A DNA stretch of 64,000 nucleotides, from assembly GCA_945910005.1 (NCBI GenBank), contig OX246743.1, forward strand, positions 9,654,587 through 9,718,586. Direction: 5' to 3'. Position 1 is the first letter of the stretch. Every line of letters starts with the position of its first letter. Source of the stretch: Isoperla grammatica (lineage: Eukaryota > Arthropoda > Insecta > Plecoptera > Perlodidae). Below the pieces are notes generated by a model that saw only the letters and a program-made list of their open reading frames with translations, had not been told where the DNA came from and did no database searches. Positions 36,254 through 49,075 of the stretch are shown here, piece by piece. The translations under genes were made by a program, and so were the position numbers.

Positions 36254-38117
36254 TGAATCGAGTTAAGCTAGAGAGCTTGGAACGAACAGAATAATTATTA
36301 ATAAATAGATCTATAAGAAAGAAAACGATAAATTGGCATAGCATACAAGGTGTGAAAGAAAGGAAAATACAAATATCATTACAATCACAGAAACAGGTGG
36401 AAAGGGGTTGGAAGAGGGGTGAGAGGCAAAGCGAGATAAAAGTATGTAAATAATAAATAAAAAATAGGTTTATATGAGAATACTGCATGTGATAATGCGC
36501 GTTTGTTATTTTCTATTTCAGGAGACACAATTGATAACGTAACGCCCACATATTGCATAACAGTGTTCATAACCTTTTCACTCCCGTTTTATGTGTTCAT
36601 CAATTAGACATTCTGTGCTGTACTCTATACAACAAATCGTGCAATTAATGAAGGAAGGAAGGAAGGCGTAGCACTAGGCAGTGAGTTTAATGCCGCGACA
36701 AACATGTTAATTTATTTAGCATCGGGATAGAAACCCTTTAATCCAGCAATGTGCATCGCAGTCGTTATGAATTTTATAACTAAGGGAATATATTATTGCA
36801 AGAACGCTGTATAGTATAGTACGCTCGCGAGAGTACATCCATTTTATCCTTTTAACGAGCAGACAATACCTTACTTAATACTTGGCGTGCTAAGATGTTA
36901 AAGTGTGGAGAATTGAAAAGCATTTTCCACGAATTTTCCGTTCTAAAGCTAGGAGAATATGGTAAGAAGTATAGTTCGATTGCGACAGAGTACAGCCTTC
37001 AACTGTTATATATTACCCACAGATAACAAATTCACTACCCTACAATTTGTTATCTGTGACATTACCTGCCTTATGTTTATGTATTTGCTACACCGATCGC
37101 CCGAAGAGGTTTGTTTTCAAGTTTTTCCCTCGTGTACCTAAGTTTTTATTAAATAACCTTATCTATAATATTGTTAAGTATTTTAATCTAAGTTTAAAGG
37201 TAGAACCCACCCACCTTATGTAATTGTGTAAACCCTGTATGAAATTTTGTAATTGTTCTACTTAAATACACTGTTCTCTTAAAAAAGCTATAAATTTGAA
37301 AAGTTTACACTGTTACGGTAAGCAAGAGTTAAACTATTGAAGGAGTTTATAAGACTCCGATGTCATAATTCTAATGTAATTGGAATTATAAATAGTTACA
37401 ATATCATTGAACAGGTAAAATCTGGGAAAAACACACACAAAAGATTCCCCTATCCCCTTCAGCCAAACAAACATTTATCTAACTTGTAGAAATAACCTAT
37501 AGATGAGACTCCAATTAGGCAAAGGAATAGGTGAAAGAAACTGACCAGTACCAAATCATTATCAATATTTTTCGTCGATTGTAAACAAAGACATTTTTTA
37601 AGTTCGCTTTTGAAGAAATTATTAGAAATCATTTCAAAACCAATATCCTCACATGTTATAGAAACTCCATAAATTAAATATAAAAAAAACTACCCCTTAC
37701 CAAAAAAAACCTTAACGTTATCAATGCAAATAAAATACAAAAAGTAGTGTACACCAATAAAACGGGGTATTTAAAACATGCACAAGTAAACGGCGATATT
37801 TCTACATCCCCTTTCAGTCCCGACCATTGTAAATTGTCTCACCCCAAGCAGGGCCCATGAATATTCATTGCAGTCAGTAATAATCATTAGACACAGTAAG
37901 CTAAGTCGTGTCTCCTTGCTCCGAGCTCGGTGTTCGGTGCACTTGGCACTCAATGGAGCACAGCGCAACGCAGCCGACCCTAAACAGCCGAAACAACCGA
38001 CTAAAATAATAATAGATATAATATAGGCGACGTTCTGTTGGTAATGTTATTTAAAAATAAAATAAATTCGTATTTATAGAGTCAACCCACTCAACAACAA
38101 GACTGATTTTCAGTGGG
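36254..38117. other. no gene seen
   Basis: Contains a short (GGAA)n patch at 36652-36666 and a palindrome CTCGCGAG near 36825. Frames are at most 111 codons and pass through G-runs. Confidence 0.5.
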
Positions 38118-38365
38118 GGACTTTAATTTAAAGTGACTAAACCAACCCTGTAGGCTCCGAACACCATCGACCAGTGGCGATAACCAATCAAAGATCAATA
38201 TTTCAAATATGAAACACATAAATCAGTGATTGGACAGTGAAGGACTTTAATTTAAAGCAACTGAACCAACCATGTAGGCTCCGAACACCATCCACGAGTC
38301 AGCGATAACCAATCAAAGATCAATATTTCAAATATGAATCTGTGATTGGACAATGCGAACACCTG
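38118..38365. repeat. 124-bp tandem duplication
   Basis: GGACTTTAATTTAAAG occurs at 38118 and 38242. Each is followed by TGTAGGCTCCGAACACCATC, GCGATAACCAATCAAAGATC and AATATTTCAAATATGAA, and then GTGATTGGACA. The copies differ by a few substitutions and small indels. Each unit has a CCAAT motif (AACCAATCA) and its reverse ATTGG, so the duplication doubles a potential NF-Y site pair. Confidence 0.9.
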
Positions 38366-38745
38366 CGGATAGATGCCAGAATCAACAAGGCCGATTCAGA
38401 ACAACTTTGAATTTATTGAGATTTATTTCCTATCATTTAAAGCTGTAGGTCGACATATACTCTGTAAAACCCTCGATTTCGGTCTGCTAACATTGTTTTA
38501 AAATGTTTTTAAAATTTTCCAAAATATATCATCCCCTAGATAATTTAATTCTCTTTCTTGCGAGTTGCGATTGTTTAATTGTTCCCATAAATATTTCCGT
38601 TTTTTAAATTTAATCATTCAACGGTTGTAATGTGTTGTTGTTGCAAACCACCTTTCGCAATCAAATAAGTAGATTTGATAAACGGAAATGTGTATTGGAA
38701 CAGAGAGAGACTCATCAGAAGGAGGATTAAATTTTCTATGAAATT

Positions 38746-38969
38746 AATAATAATAATTTTTGTAGGAATACCCGTTCTAGGGTGCACACCAGCTTTACCT
38801 GATGTGCCCCTCTTCAGGTGACTTACTAGGTTATTAGGATGTTTGGATAGTTGGGAAGGATTGTGCGAGGGCTATTAGTATATGGCAGTCAGGACTGCCG
38901 GTGGCCGGAATCGAACCGGCGACCTCCAGAATTAGTCTCGCGTCTTACCGCTGAGCCACCTCTATCGGT
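38746..38969 (-). mobile_element. tRNA-derived SINE (family 1) with target duplication
   Basis: Read on the minus strand it begins AACCGATAGAGG, with A box TGGCTCAGCGG (plus-strand 38948-38958) and B box GGTTCGATTCC (38907-38917). The conserved body has CACCTGAAGAGGGGCACATC then GGTAAAGCTGGTG and ATTCCTACAA, ending in an (ATT)n tail. Direct repeats TATGAAATT (38737-38745) and TATGGAATT (38970-38978) flank it and differ at one base, as expected for a LINE-mediated target duplication. The tRNA-like head is well preserved; no intact tRNA fold is expected. Confidence 0.85.
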
Positions 38970-38978
38970 TATGGAATT

Positions 38979-41900
38979 ACATAATATTTCAGTTTATTTT
39001 TGTGACAATTGTAGAGAATTTTAAAGCAATTTTTGACAGAGTGAAATCGCCATGCAGTTCCACAGGGAAGTTCTTACACTAGCAATACCCATGCTCGGTA
39101 TAAGGGTAATGTATGATCATAGTTTATATTGGTAGACAAAGTCCACAGGACACCACACTGTACACCCGTTGGTCAACTAAAGGTAATACTGCCGACAAGT
39201 AGAGTAGATTCCTACTCTGAGCAATTATTGCTTTACTAGTAATGTCAATTAGTTGAAAGTCGTCAACACGCGCCGTGGTAGATGTATGCATCCAATATTT
39301 CTAGCAATATTTCTATTTATTATGTGATTACAGATTTACACACATTTCTATTTATTATAAAATCTATTTATTTCTAAACTTCCAATATTTTTGTTGAATC
39401 CCCATCGGCAATAATTTATTTTGCTCCACAATTTATATCGAATCACGTATTGACAGCTTTGTGGGTTTGAGATAAAATCCAGTATATTTAATAAAAACAA
39501 CAAATAATCTCAATTCTCAATTAAAATGTTTTTATCATTTATATATATTGGCATACACGTACATTATATGAATACAACAAAATACATAAAACCGGTATAA
39601 ACAATTTTGTTAACAGAGCAATAAATACACACACAATACAAAGTAATAATATTTCTTACAATAACAATACATTTGTTTACATCACTTCTAAAATAATGAA
39701 TTTTGTTTACATATTGTTTACTAATTTAGGTATATATTATTATATACCTAAATAACAAAGGTAACTTCACTAGCAAGGGAAGAATTAACAAAAATCATTA
39801 TGTATAAATAAATAGTTTTTCATTTCCTCTCAAAGAAACGAAACAAAGAAACTCATCCATAGGCAGAAAATATATTTCTAGTACAACGCAACACCTACGA
39901 CATGTTTCAATACTTCTCTACGTAACTAGCAGGCGACAATATTAGACACATCTTGGCGTTAGTTAGGCTCCTCCCAGCTACAAACAGTACGCAGATAAAA
40001 CATAAAAAAAATATATACATATAAAACGAAAATCGAAAATCAATAAAGTCTTCTTTCTTTCCATCATCATCATCTTGGAGGTACAACACGGGCATGCGCG
40101 CGTTTAAGAACGGGCGTTCGACTAATTTTAAAGATGGAGGTGAAAAAAGGGCGTTGGTTTTTCCCCCACCCCCACCTCACCCCCACCCTCACTACCACCA
40201 CCACGCTCGCATCTTAAAATTCAATATAATTCCCCTGTTTCCATGGCAATTCTTTCTGCATGCGTACGACAGGTGCTGCCAAAACGTGAAAGCATCCTCT
40301 CTAAAGAACTAAACGAGAAGCCAATCGTAGAACAACACGAAGAGAGAAAAAAAACTTGAAGAAGAAGAAAAAAAAATTACCAAATATGGACATGAAAATA
40401 ATGAAAAAAGTTTTGAATATCAGCGATTTTTTTTTTTGTAGAAATGAAGTTATCGGGATAAATTCGTTTAGAGGGAAAAGATGAAACGAACCGGTAATGA
40501 GTTGGATCTGAGCTCTCGAAGAATACATTCTAAATGAATTTGAAATCCAATTCGAATGCTGAGTCGGAAAGGGGGGGAGGGGGGAGGGGGGGTCTTCGAC
40601 AGCATAAAGCGTAGGTACACCACTAGACGTAATGAAGGATGAACTGGCCAAGGCATTTACACTCAATTACATCATTCATTAACGAAAGTTTTCCTCCCGA
40701 GGGTAATTACCCGGAAAATACGCCGATTTCACTTGAATTTGAGAAATTTTTGTTCACTCACTTTTTATTAAGTCGTTGTTAAGTGCGATCGTGTTTTGAT
40801 CTCGGGCTTTAAGTAATTCGACCGGTCTAAATAATTGCAGTGGTGAAGCACTCGAAATTATTAACGAATGTTTATCATTTATCAATATTATATTCGTAAT
40901 TAATCATGTTTTCAAGTGACTTTTTCTTTGAATGCGGTGATTGATTTTTCACTCAATACCATCTCTATACAAAAAATATGATTTTCTCTCCTAGTTTGCC
41001 AGCTAAATGCATATTCAAATAAAGTGGGCATAACGATAATATACAAACATATAGTCATATTATACTCCAAGTAATATTAGTAAAAATAGTATTTAATATT
41101 ATTTAACAATCAGCTGAATTGCGACAATCCTAAAACTTATTGCATACTCAAAATTTCTGGTTAGAAACACATATTTCTAAATAATTGTCATTTCCGTGTC
41201 TGTGTGTTTGCTTTTGATCTCCAACAATATACCTAACATTCATTTAAAGTCCTAACTGTAAAGGATTTATCTTTATTTTTATTTAAATGTTCTTCCATGT
41301 ATTTCGAACTGAAAATCCCAAGAGTTATATGATTATGAACTGTCAGTATACTCTGAAAAGACGTGTTTAAAAAGACCAGAAAATGACCAAAAGTCAATTC
41401 ACCTCAAATAGATTAGCAGAAATGAGGTAGGGGGGGGGGGGGTTGGTGGGGTAGGGGGTGTATGTGTCTGGTTGCCACACACAAAGTTCAACTTTCCCAT
41501 TAACAACAATTTTAATTACATTAGAGACATTTTAGAAATCCGTAATAACCCTTTCAGTCTTTATAAAGGAAAACTCGCACATGAATATGAAATAGCCGAA
41601 ACGGTAACGCACGTTTTTCGAAAATAAACGTGAGTTACGTCAGCAGTAATTATTATTTGGCCAAAACTTTTCCTTAACATTCCCGGACCACAATCACAAA
41701 ACAAATAGCAATTAAATCAAAGTTTCTGCTGAAATTGTCCGGGGGGTTGGGAAATTTAAACGCTCTCAATATATTTATTTAATTTAACGTTCTCCTATAT
41801 GAAACCAACAATTTATCATACTTGTAGATAGATATACGTGAAAAGCAGCGTTTTGTGTACATGGATGCTACAAAGTGCTATTTTCCAACTGAAACTGAGG

Positions 41901-43400
41901 GTTTTCTGGCCCAATTCATTGTATTTCACATAGTACTAATTTATTCTTTGTTTATGATAAATGCAATTTAGTTGATTTTATTTTTAATAGTATGACATAA
42001 TTTAGAAACTAAACGTGAGAAAACATTATTCTCAAGTTTCTAGATCTTGCCAACAACTAAATGCTATCAAAAATACTATGAAATGACCATAGAAAATGCT
42101 ATTTACACGTATCTCTAAGCTTAATACATACACGAACATATCTGTTAATAATTACACAACATGTGCGGTAATACGTTACATGAGCGTGTGGGGTCGGGGT
42201 TCGTGAACCGGTAAGGATAAAGCTTGAAAACAGCATGCGTTGCAGTTGGGTATTGGATGTGAATATATATAATACGGTTAAACTTGCCAAACTGGTTCCA
42301 ACCGACATTTAGGCCTACCCTGCGTGTGCTACCTTCCATGCTCTGATCTATATATAGATTATAATAGTGGACTATTGCTTTCATGTGACACAACAACGCC
42401 AGTTTGGGCACAGCAAGTGGTTAACATACATGAATAACAAGTGTTTCAGTTTGTACAATGACTGCCCGAAATAGCTTTATAATTAAAATTCTAAAAATAG
42501 TCGTTGTTCTATGTTTAGTATAGACAGACTATGAATATGCATCACGAAGAAAGATACAACAATGAAATTATCTATAGCTATCGATTGGTTACCTGACATG
42601 CATAAAGTTATGTTTCTGTGATGAGAATATCAAAACTGTTTCTTATTATGCCGCTGCTATAATATAACTCCTCCGTGGATATGATTTTTTAAATTCAGCA
42701 CAATCATGGTATACAATAATACAACATAATACAAAACGGTTTTCCCACCACAAATGTGGGAAAGTTGCTTAAATGCTTCTAAATTAGAAATGCTACAAAC
42801 ACAGAAATAATATTTGTAATTCATTTTTATTTATTAAGATTTTCATAAAATAAATATACACATTTATCAGAGTGCCTACTTGACCTGTCAATCAACCTTT
42901 ATAGTGACATTTTTATATTCTAAGATACGACAAACAACGAAAACAAAACTTTCACTGTTTGACAAAAGCTTTATGACACCATCCACCAAAACTTCTAAAA
43001 AACAATGTTCTCAACAAAATGCTTTTAAATAGTTAAATGGCTGGGTCGTCGCCTGGCTATATATAGCACGTTACGGTTGTACCGAATACCGATACCGAAG
43101 CTTCGTATACAAAGCGACAAGCGCGCGCTCTGTCCGCAAAAAGTGAGAAGCCATGTCTAAAAACAAAATGAAAAACGTCCATTTTCCTTAGTGTTGGTCC
43201 TTCTCTGTCCATTCCTCATGCGAAAACATGACATTTCAATTAGGGAGCTGCGTTTTTGAAGAGCACTTACAAAATAATCCTCCGAGTTGAAAATTGAACA
43301 CGAAAAGCCAACTTTCTATAACGAAACGGCGCAATTTGGAAAAATGAGATGACACGGTCGGTAAGGGAAGATAATGGTTTAACAGGTGATCTTTAGTCGT
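38979..43400. other. no gene seen; one strong hairpin and G tracts
   Basis: A 30-bp hairpin at 39724-39753 has 13-bp perfect arms, ATTTAGGTATATA and its complement, around TTAT. G-runs lie at about 40571-40592 (interrupted) and 41430-41442. The 121-codon minus frame at 40301-40666 has Phe, Lys and Pro runs from homopolymer-rich DNA and is not credible. Confidence 0.55.
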
Positions 43401-43436
43401 CATTTACTGGATGAACTTCATTTACTGGATGAACTT
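43401..43436. repeat. 18-bp perfect tandem duplication
   Basis: CATTTACTGGATGAACTT is repeated head to tail with no differences. Confidence 0.94.
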
Positions 43437-45013
43437 CATTATGTGTACGTTTGAAAAGTAACTTATTTGGAATTACAGTCGCATATGCCGTTTTTAGCCT
43501 CAGTCATTTTCGAATGCCGGAAAGAATGAAAGAATTTGTTCTGAAATGCGCCCTGGTTGGTGACACTGAAAGTTGAACAAATTATCCCGAACACATTTCA
43601 CATTTAACTTTGTGCATTTTTTTTCATATTGTCCTGAAATAACTTTACCGGTGCGTTCGTCATATAGATACGAGTTATTCGTTAAAAATAGTCACATTAT
43701 TATCTCCTTAATCGTAAGCAATAAAACTGATTAAAAGTTTTTATTTTCATTTATATTTTTGAAAAGTATATTCGAGAGAACAATGAACATTAAAATAACC
43801 CACACTAGCTAGTGGACAAATTCCACTTTCCAAGACTTCATTCCAAGATAGATATTTCAAGAATCTCTACTTAATTTACCCACAGTAAGGAAACTAAAAT
43901 ATCTGTTACATTTTTTATTTTAAAAGCTTTTGGGATATGTTTTGGTTGACTTATTATAAATTATATGGGTTTGAAAAAATGGAAAGGAGCGTAAACAGAT
44001 TGTTTTCAAAATTAAGTACCATAATCACATTAATACACTTGATTTACGATTGCCGATTATAGGGAACAAGACTGTGTTCTAGATTTCTAAAAAGAATCTC
44101 GTTGTGTTACAAGAGATCCGATAAAAGTGACACAATACCATCATAATACGGACACTAATCTGGAAGATTTTGGATTCTATTCCCATCGTTGTAATTCATA
44201 ACTTAATCATGGAATTGTTCATATAAGTTAATCTCGGCGACATCATCGAACGAATGCTGGCATCTCTTTCCAACTATCTAAATACTAATAGACGGACTTA
44301 CACACAGAAGGTCTGCAAACTTGTTGCCTAAAGCAAACCTTGTGCAAAGCATTAATTACAGAAGGTGAATGCTCGCGACTACAAACTTATCTAGTCTCAG
44401 CTAGCTGAGAAACACGCTACACTCAAAACCGGTCCGTATGAAAATAGACTTTCCTTGGACGGGAGAGAAAAAGACAACTGACTTCTAAAACAAGAACTAA
44501 ATGTCTTAAATTTTACATAAACAGATTATTTAAATTCTTGGTGTTCATCAATATTTTAATTCTTCACTAAACGGGAATACGGATCAATGGCCGATAGAGT
44601 ATTCTTCAATAGATGTATTATAGTGGCTATAACTCATAGGTAGAGCACAACAGATAAAAGTTAATTGCTGGGATTGATTTGACAGAAATGTGTTTAACTG
44701 GAACTAGCTGATATAAATCATAGGTCGGCCAGTACATTTATTAGTCTAACTACTCTCCTGCACTCACCCCATTATTATTTGGCTCAATCGTTACGTTGGT
44801 AAGAAAATATATTTATGAATCAATCGACTATACGTTGATCAGAAATGACAATCAGTATCCAATTGGCTCAAAAATTTGACGAATAAACGTTTTCTAAGTA
44901 AGTAAGTGTTTTTAGTTATTTTTAATTCTCTACAGCAAAAAGATTAATTTTCAAATCTATGAAATATATATCTATGCCGGGATGCCCACATACAACTTTG
45001 ATCTTGTCTGTGT
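43437..45013. other. no gene seen
   Basis: A 16-bp perfect palindrome TCTCAGCTAGCTGAGA lies at 44395-44410. A tRNA-like A-box fragment near 44630 has no convincing B box. No coding frame of 60 codons or more. Confidence 0.5.
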
Positions 45014-45170
45014 ACCGTTCGCGATGCCTCATGCGTTCGGAGCACAAGTCCTAGCGTGTGACACTGTAGGTTCAAATCCCACACAAGGCATGGGTGTTTG
45101 TATCCATCATCTTCATCTATCCTCCCTCATCGTAGAAGCATCGCAGCGTTAAGCAACAAGAATAATCAAC
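45014..45170 (+). mobile_element. tRNA-derived SINE (family 2)
   Basis: The A-box-like TGCCTCATGCG (45025-45035) and B box GGTTCAAATCC (45069-45079) are followed by AAGGCATG, a T/G-rich link, ATCTTCATCTATC and terminal AATAATCAA. The block order matches the minus-strand copy at 14935-15078. The longer spacing between boxes suggests descent from a tRNA with a long variable arm, which is an inference. Confidence 0.6.
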
Positions 45171-45936
45171 TTTTACGAATATTATATTCAAAATATGTTT
45201 TGTTTTTTCCGTAAAGGTCTTTTTGCCCACGTAAAAAGTAACTATTAAGATACACTAACGTTTTTTTTTAACTGTGATTGTAGGTCTACCTAAGAACATG
45301 ATACAATTATACGAATAAAGCAATAATGTGAGTTCTGGTAGCCACATGGGTGGATACGGTATTCAAGATTACAATGACAAGTATCTTATTACTGTTGAAT
45401 GAGAATCATTAGTAATGTAATAAGCATCTAGATGAATGATTGTGGTTATGAGACGGGTCCAGACGAATTCGCCGCCTTATAATTATTAATGCAGTAGAAA
45501 TCAAAGTGAACCAATTTTTTTTTAAAGTTGTCGAAAAAATAAATGCTGCGAATCGTTATGACCAGACGGCGGTGATGCCAAATAATGACACAGACCAAAC
45601 TTAATAAGCAATACGGAATATTATTCGAATCTTATCTGAAGAAATATTCAAGATCTTATATCTAGTAAATATTAAAAAAAGAAAAATTTGAAGAATATTT
45701 TTTAAGGCTCAATAATCAATTTTGTCTGGTTCAATATTGCGAGCGACCACAGACGGCGAGGTGTGAAACGTCGATTAATCGAATGTCCTCCAGTCGACCT
45801 TGCTGGCACTGAAATCGTTGCAGTAACTCATAAATAAAAATGTTCTCTGGTATCTAATCTGTTATTGGTTAAATAAATAAACAATAATCAGAAAGGGTTG
45901 TACATTGACATACTGTAAAGTGTAAACCTATACCTA

Positions 45937-47110
45937 TATGTTCACACTATAGATACAAAGGGCTTGATCTTAGATAATGTACGATGAGAAGCAATTGACG
46001 CACACGCACTTACATTTCATTTCAATGCATAATTTACATTTGTATCATTTATACTATCAACGATTTTGATTGGAACAAGTATAAAGTATATACATGTATA
46101 TACATACATGTATACCATTGTAATATTGACGAAATTTACAGCAAAAAAAATTAAGATATAATAATTGTCAATTTTAATTCGTGTTGTAGATCCGCGCATT
46201 CATACGTAGTTTTTCCATCAAAGTTAATACTCTATAATTACAAAATCAAGATACTTAAAATTTTAATTTGCGATATCACGTTTCTATGTTCACACTATAG
46301 ATACAAAGGGCTTGATCTTAGATAATGTACATGAAAAGCAATTCACGCACACGCACTTACATTTCATTTCAATGCATAATTTACATTTGTATCATTAATA
46401 CTATCAACGATTTTGATTGGAACAAGTTTAAAGTATATACATGTATACCATTGTAATATTGACGAAATTTACAGCAAAAAAATTAAGATATAATAATTGT
46501 CAAATTTAATTCGTGTTGTAGATCAGCGAATTCAAACGTAGTTTTTCCATCAAAGTAAATAGGCACCGTGTGTTAGTACATACAGCGCTATATGTGGCCA
46601 AATTTAGCAACAAACTGCTGAAGATTTCATTCCGCGGTTGAAAATAGTGCTGGATATTATTGTGATATATTTTGTTTTTTGTTTGGTGTTTGTTTTGTTT
46701 TTTATTGTTGATGTGTATTTATTTTGTTTTGTTGTTTTGTTTCATGTTTTTGTTTTGGCTTTTATTGTCTTGTTTTGTTTGTGTTTGTTGTGAGTTATTT
46801 GTTGTTTTTACATCTAAAACGTGTCCTGATTAAAATGGTAGCTTGCCTTTTTAAGATTTACCGATGGGATTCATAATCTGCACAAAAATTTTAAAAGCCG
46901 TATTTAATTAAACAATTTTCACAATTTGCCATTACCGACGTAGGAATTGGTAGGAAGAACGACGCTGCTTCAGCAGATTGTTGCGCGACTTTGCCACTTT
47001 GAGCGCTTCATTCGTTTTCACTAGCGCCATCAGTGGCCAATCTCGGTGCCTATACTCTATAATTACAAAATAAAGATACTTAAAATTTTGTTTTGCGATA
47101 TCACGTTTCT
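45937..47110. repeat. 348-bp tandem duplication, second copy interrupted
   Basis: Unit 1 starts TATGTTCACACTATAGATAC at about 45937 and unit 2 at about 46285. Unit 2 matches unit 1 to CCATCAAAGT (46556), is interrupted, and then resumes at TACTCTATAATTACAAAAT (47053) and ends TCACGTTTCT (47110), as unit 1 does. Unit 1 has extra TACATGTATA repeats. The interruption is the inverted-repeat element listed separately. Unit 1 therefore serves as an internal empty site. Confidence 0.92.
46560..47052. mobile_element. 493-bp inverted-repeat transposon splitting a duplicated unit
   Basis: The ends are TAGGCACCG (46560-46568) and CGGTGCCTA (47044-47052). A second matched block is AGCGCT.....GTGGC, then CAACAA.CTGCTGAAG, present near both ends in inverted orientation, so the terminal repeats extend roughly 70-110 bp with gaps. 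Comparison with unit 1 of the flanking duplication (AAAGTTAATACTC) shows this segment is absent there. TA lies at both borders, which suggests a TA target, though the exact duplication is blurred by an extra TA. The interior is T/G-rich (many TTTTG motifs, 46663-46810) and lacks a transposase. A GCGCCATCAGTGG site lies near the right end. Confidence 0.85.
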
Positions 47111-47400
47111 GCTGATTGTTATTAGGATTGTCGTGATGATTGGCGTTTCTGGCGAGCATGTGAACGTAATATGTTTTCTGGTTTTTATGGACTGAGACGA
47201 AGAATGAACATTTGAATTCATATAATTCAACAATCTCACTAGCTATTTATAATTGTTAATTAAATGCATAGTTATAATCTAGTTTTTAAATAAATACTTA
47301 GTTAAATATATACATTATTCAGTACTCCGCACACCAGATATTATACTTACTGACTCACAAGACTAACTTTTGTCAGTAGGTATTGATCAACATAAAAAAA

Positions 47401-47475
47401 TGTACTTTAATTTATATTGATTTGTAATATGTGGTAACTGAATAAAACAATTAAAATTGAAATTTAATTGAATTA
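47401..47475 (+). repeat. 3'-tail fragment shared with the 33-kb SINE
   Basis: TTGATTTGTAATATGTGGTA then ACTGAATAAAA and AATTGAATT runs match the 3' end of the SINE at 33279-33650. No A or B box precedes it, so it is either a 5'-truncated SINE or the 3' end of the LINE whose tail the SINE shares. Confidence 0.7.
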
Positions 47476-49075
47476 AAATATTAAAATAGGTCAGTTTCAA
47501 TTCACAAACAATATCGTCAAAATTAGTTTAATTGAAATTCCTATACGATAGATCTAAATCTTTGTATAGACACATCTTAACAGTCCAACCACCGTTTTCT
47601 AGCACTCACTTTAATCAATTTAATTCACAATTGAAACAAGACTGAAGAATGTAAATGCAATGAACTATTTAATTTATTTCAATTCCTCCAAAGTCAAAAA
47701 GACGAATGAAAGGACAGAAAATTAGACGAAGACGCAATAAAACATACGCAGAAGAATAGAGAGAACAAAATTTAATTTCGTTAATTTGGCGTCTTTAGAC
47801 GTACCAACCTTTCGTCTGCGCACACAAAAGTAGAAGTCTTCGTATAGAATCGTCAAGAACAGACATCCGGCAAATGCAAAACTTACGACCCCGAGAAACC
47901 ATCAAAGTGAAGAAGAACGAAAAGACGAATCTCGCATTGAGCTTTAGATGGCTTTAAATTTCACAAGACTATATTTAACTAGTTCCAGTCTTTAGTCTTT
48001 AGTATGATTAAAAAACTTGTGTGAAACTTCGCTTCCTTTTTACGTCGCTAGCAGACGAGGAAAGAAATATGGCGGCGGACGAACGGTGCTGACTAAAGGG
48101 GGTAAAAATATACAAGATTAAGGTATTCCTCTTTTGAAATGATGTAAAGTTTTACTTTACAAAAATTCTTTCTTTTACTTACATGAAGGGAATAAATTAT
48201 AAAATTCTAAGAGGTAAAGTTTGTTTGAAGCTTATGCTTGGCAAAATGGAATCTTCATCTTTTATGGTACAGAGTACATAATTTAATCTCCATTCGTTAG
48301 ACCTACTTAATCTCTCCATGCTATGAACAAGATGTATGCATGATACATTAGGGTTGTAAAGTTAGGACACTGAAGGACACATTTCTGCAAACATGATGTG
48401 TACCCCAATTATTCAGAGTACTAGCAAGGTACATGAATGTGTTATAATAGTTATGCTAGGGTAGTTGCTGTCGGAATATAAATTCCTGTCTACTCTTCAG
48501 AATACTAACAACCTACATGATTGTATTCGAACAGTAAGAAATCAATTTTCAAAAGCTGCAAGTACCCATAAGCTAACTTATTTTTTTCCATGTGATCGAT
48601 AATTCGTACAAAACATCCTCCCTTGAGACAGAGAGCCAGTGATAAGAGAGAGACATAGAGATAGAGACAGCGAACACAAATAAAAATCAACATAAAAAGT
48701 AGTCTAAATAAAATTAATTTCTAAATTATTAACGATGGTATCACAGAATTATATGTTGTGCAAATGTAAGAGATTGAGAGATATGAGTATATTGTATGAA
48801 TATGGTATATATGAGCATGAGTAAAAGTGTATGAGTATGAAATGGGTATGAGTATGTGAAGTATGGAGTTATCCGTTCAAAGTAGTACCTACTACATCTA
48901 AGATCGCTTATGAATGATAAATTGGTTCATTGAGAGACCAGAATCAATCATATCCTTCATAATATGACCACGGAAAACATTACACCTGATCGGTTTAGTT
49001 GTACCAGAAGTGGCATGATTTAGACGCGTCCTCGCTCATTACACATCGTGTGTACTACCACAGAGCCTCCCACCC
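47476..49075. other. no gene seen
   Basis: A degenerate ATGAGTATG-rich patch lies at about 48780-48868. The rest is AT-rich with no frame over 62 codons. Confidence 0.55.

Noticed and set aside
38881..38969. Functional tRNA gene on the minus strand
   Set aside because: A and B boxes are good, but the acceptor and anticodon arms do not pair, and a SINE body, tail and target duplication follow.
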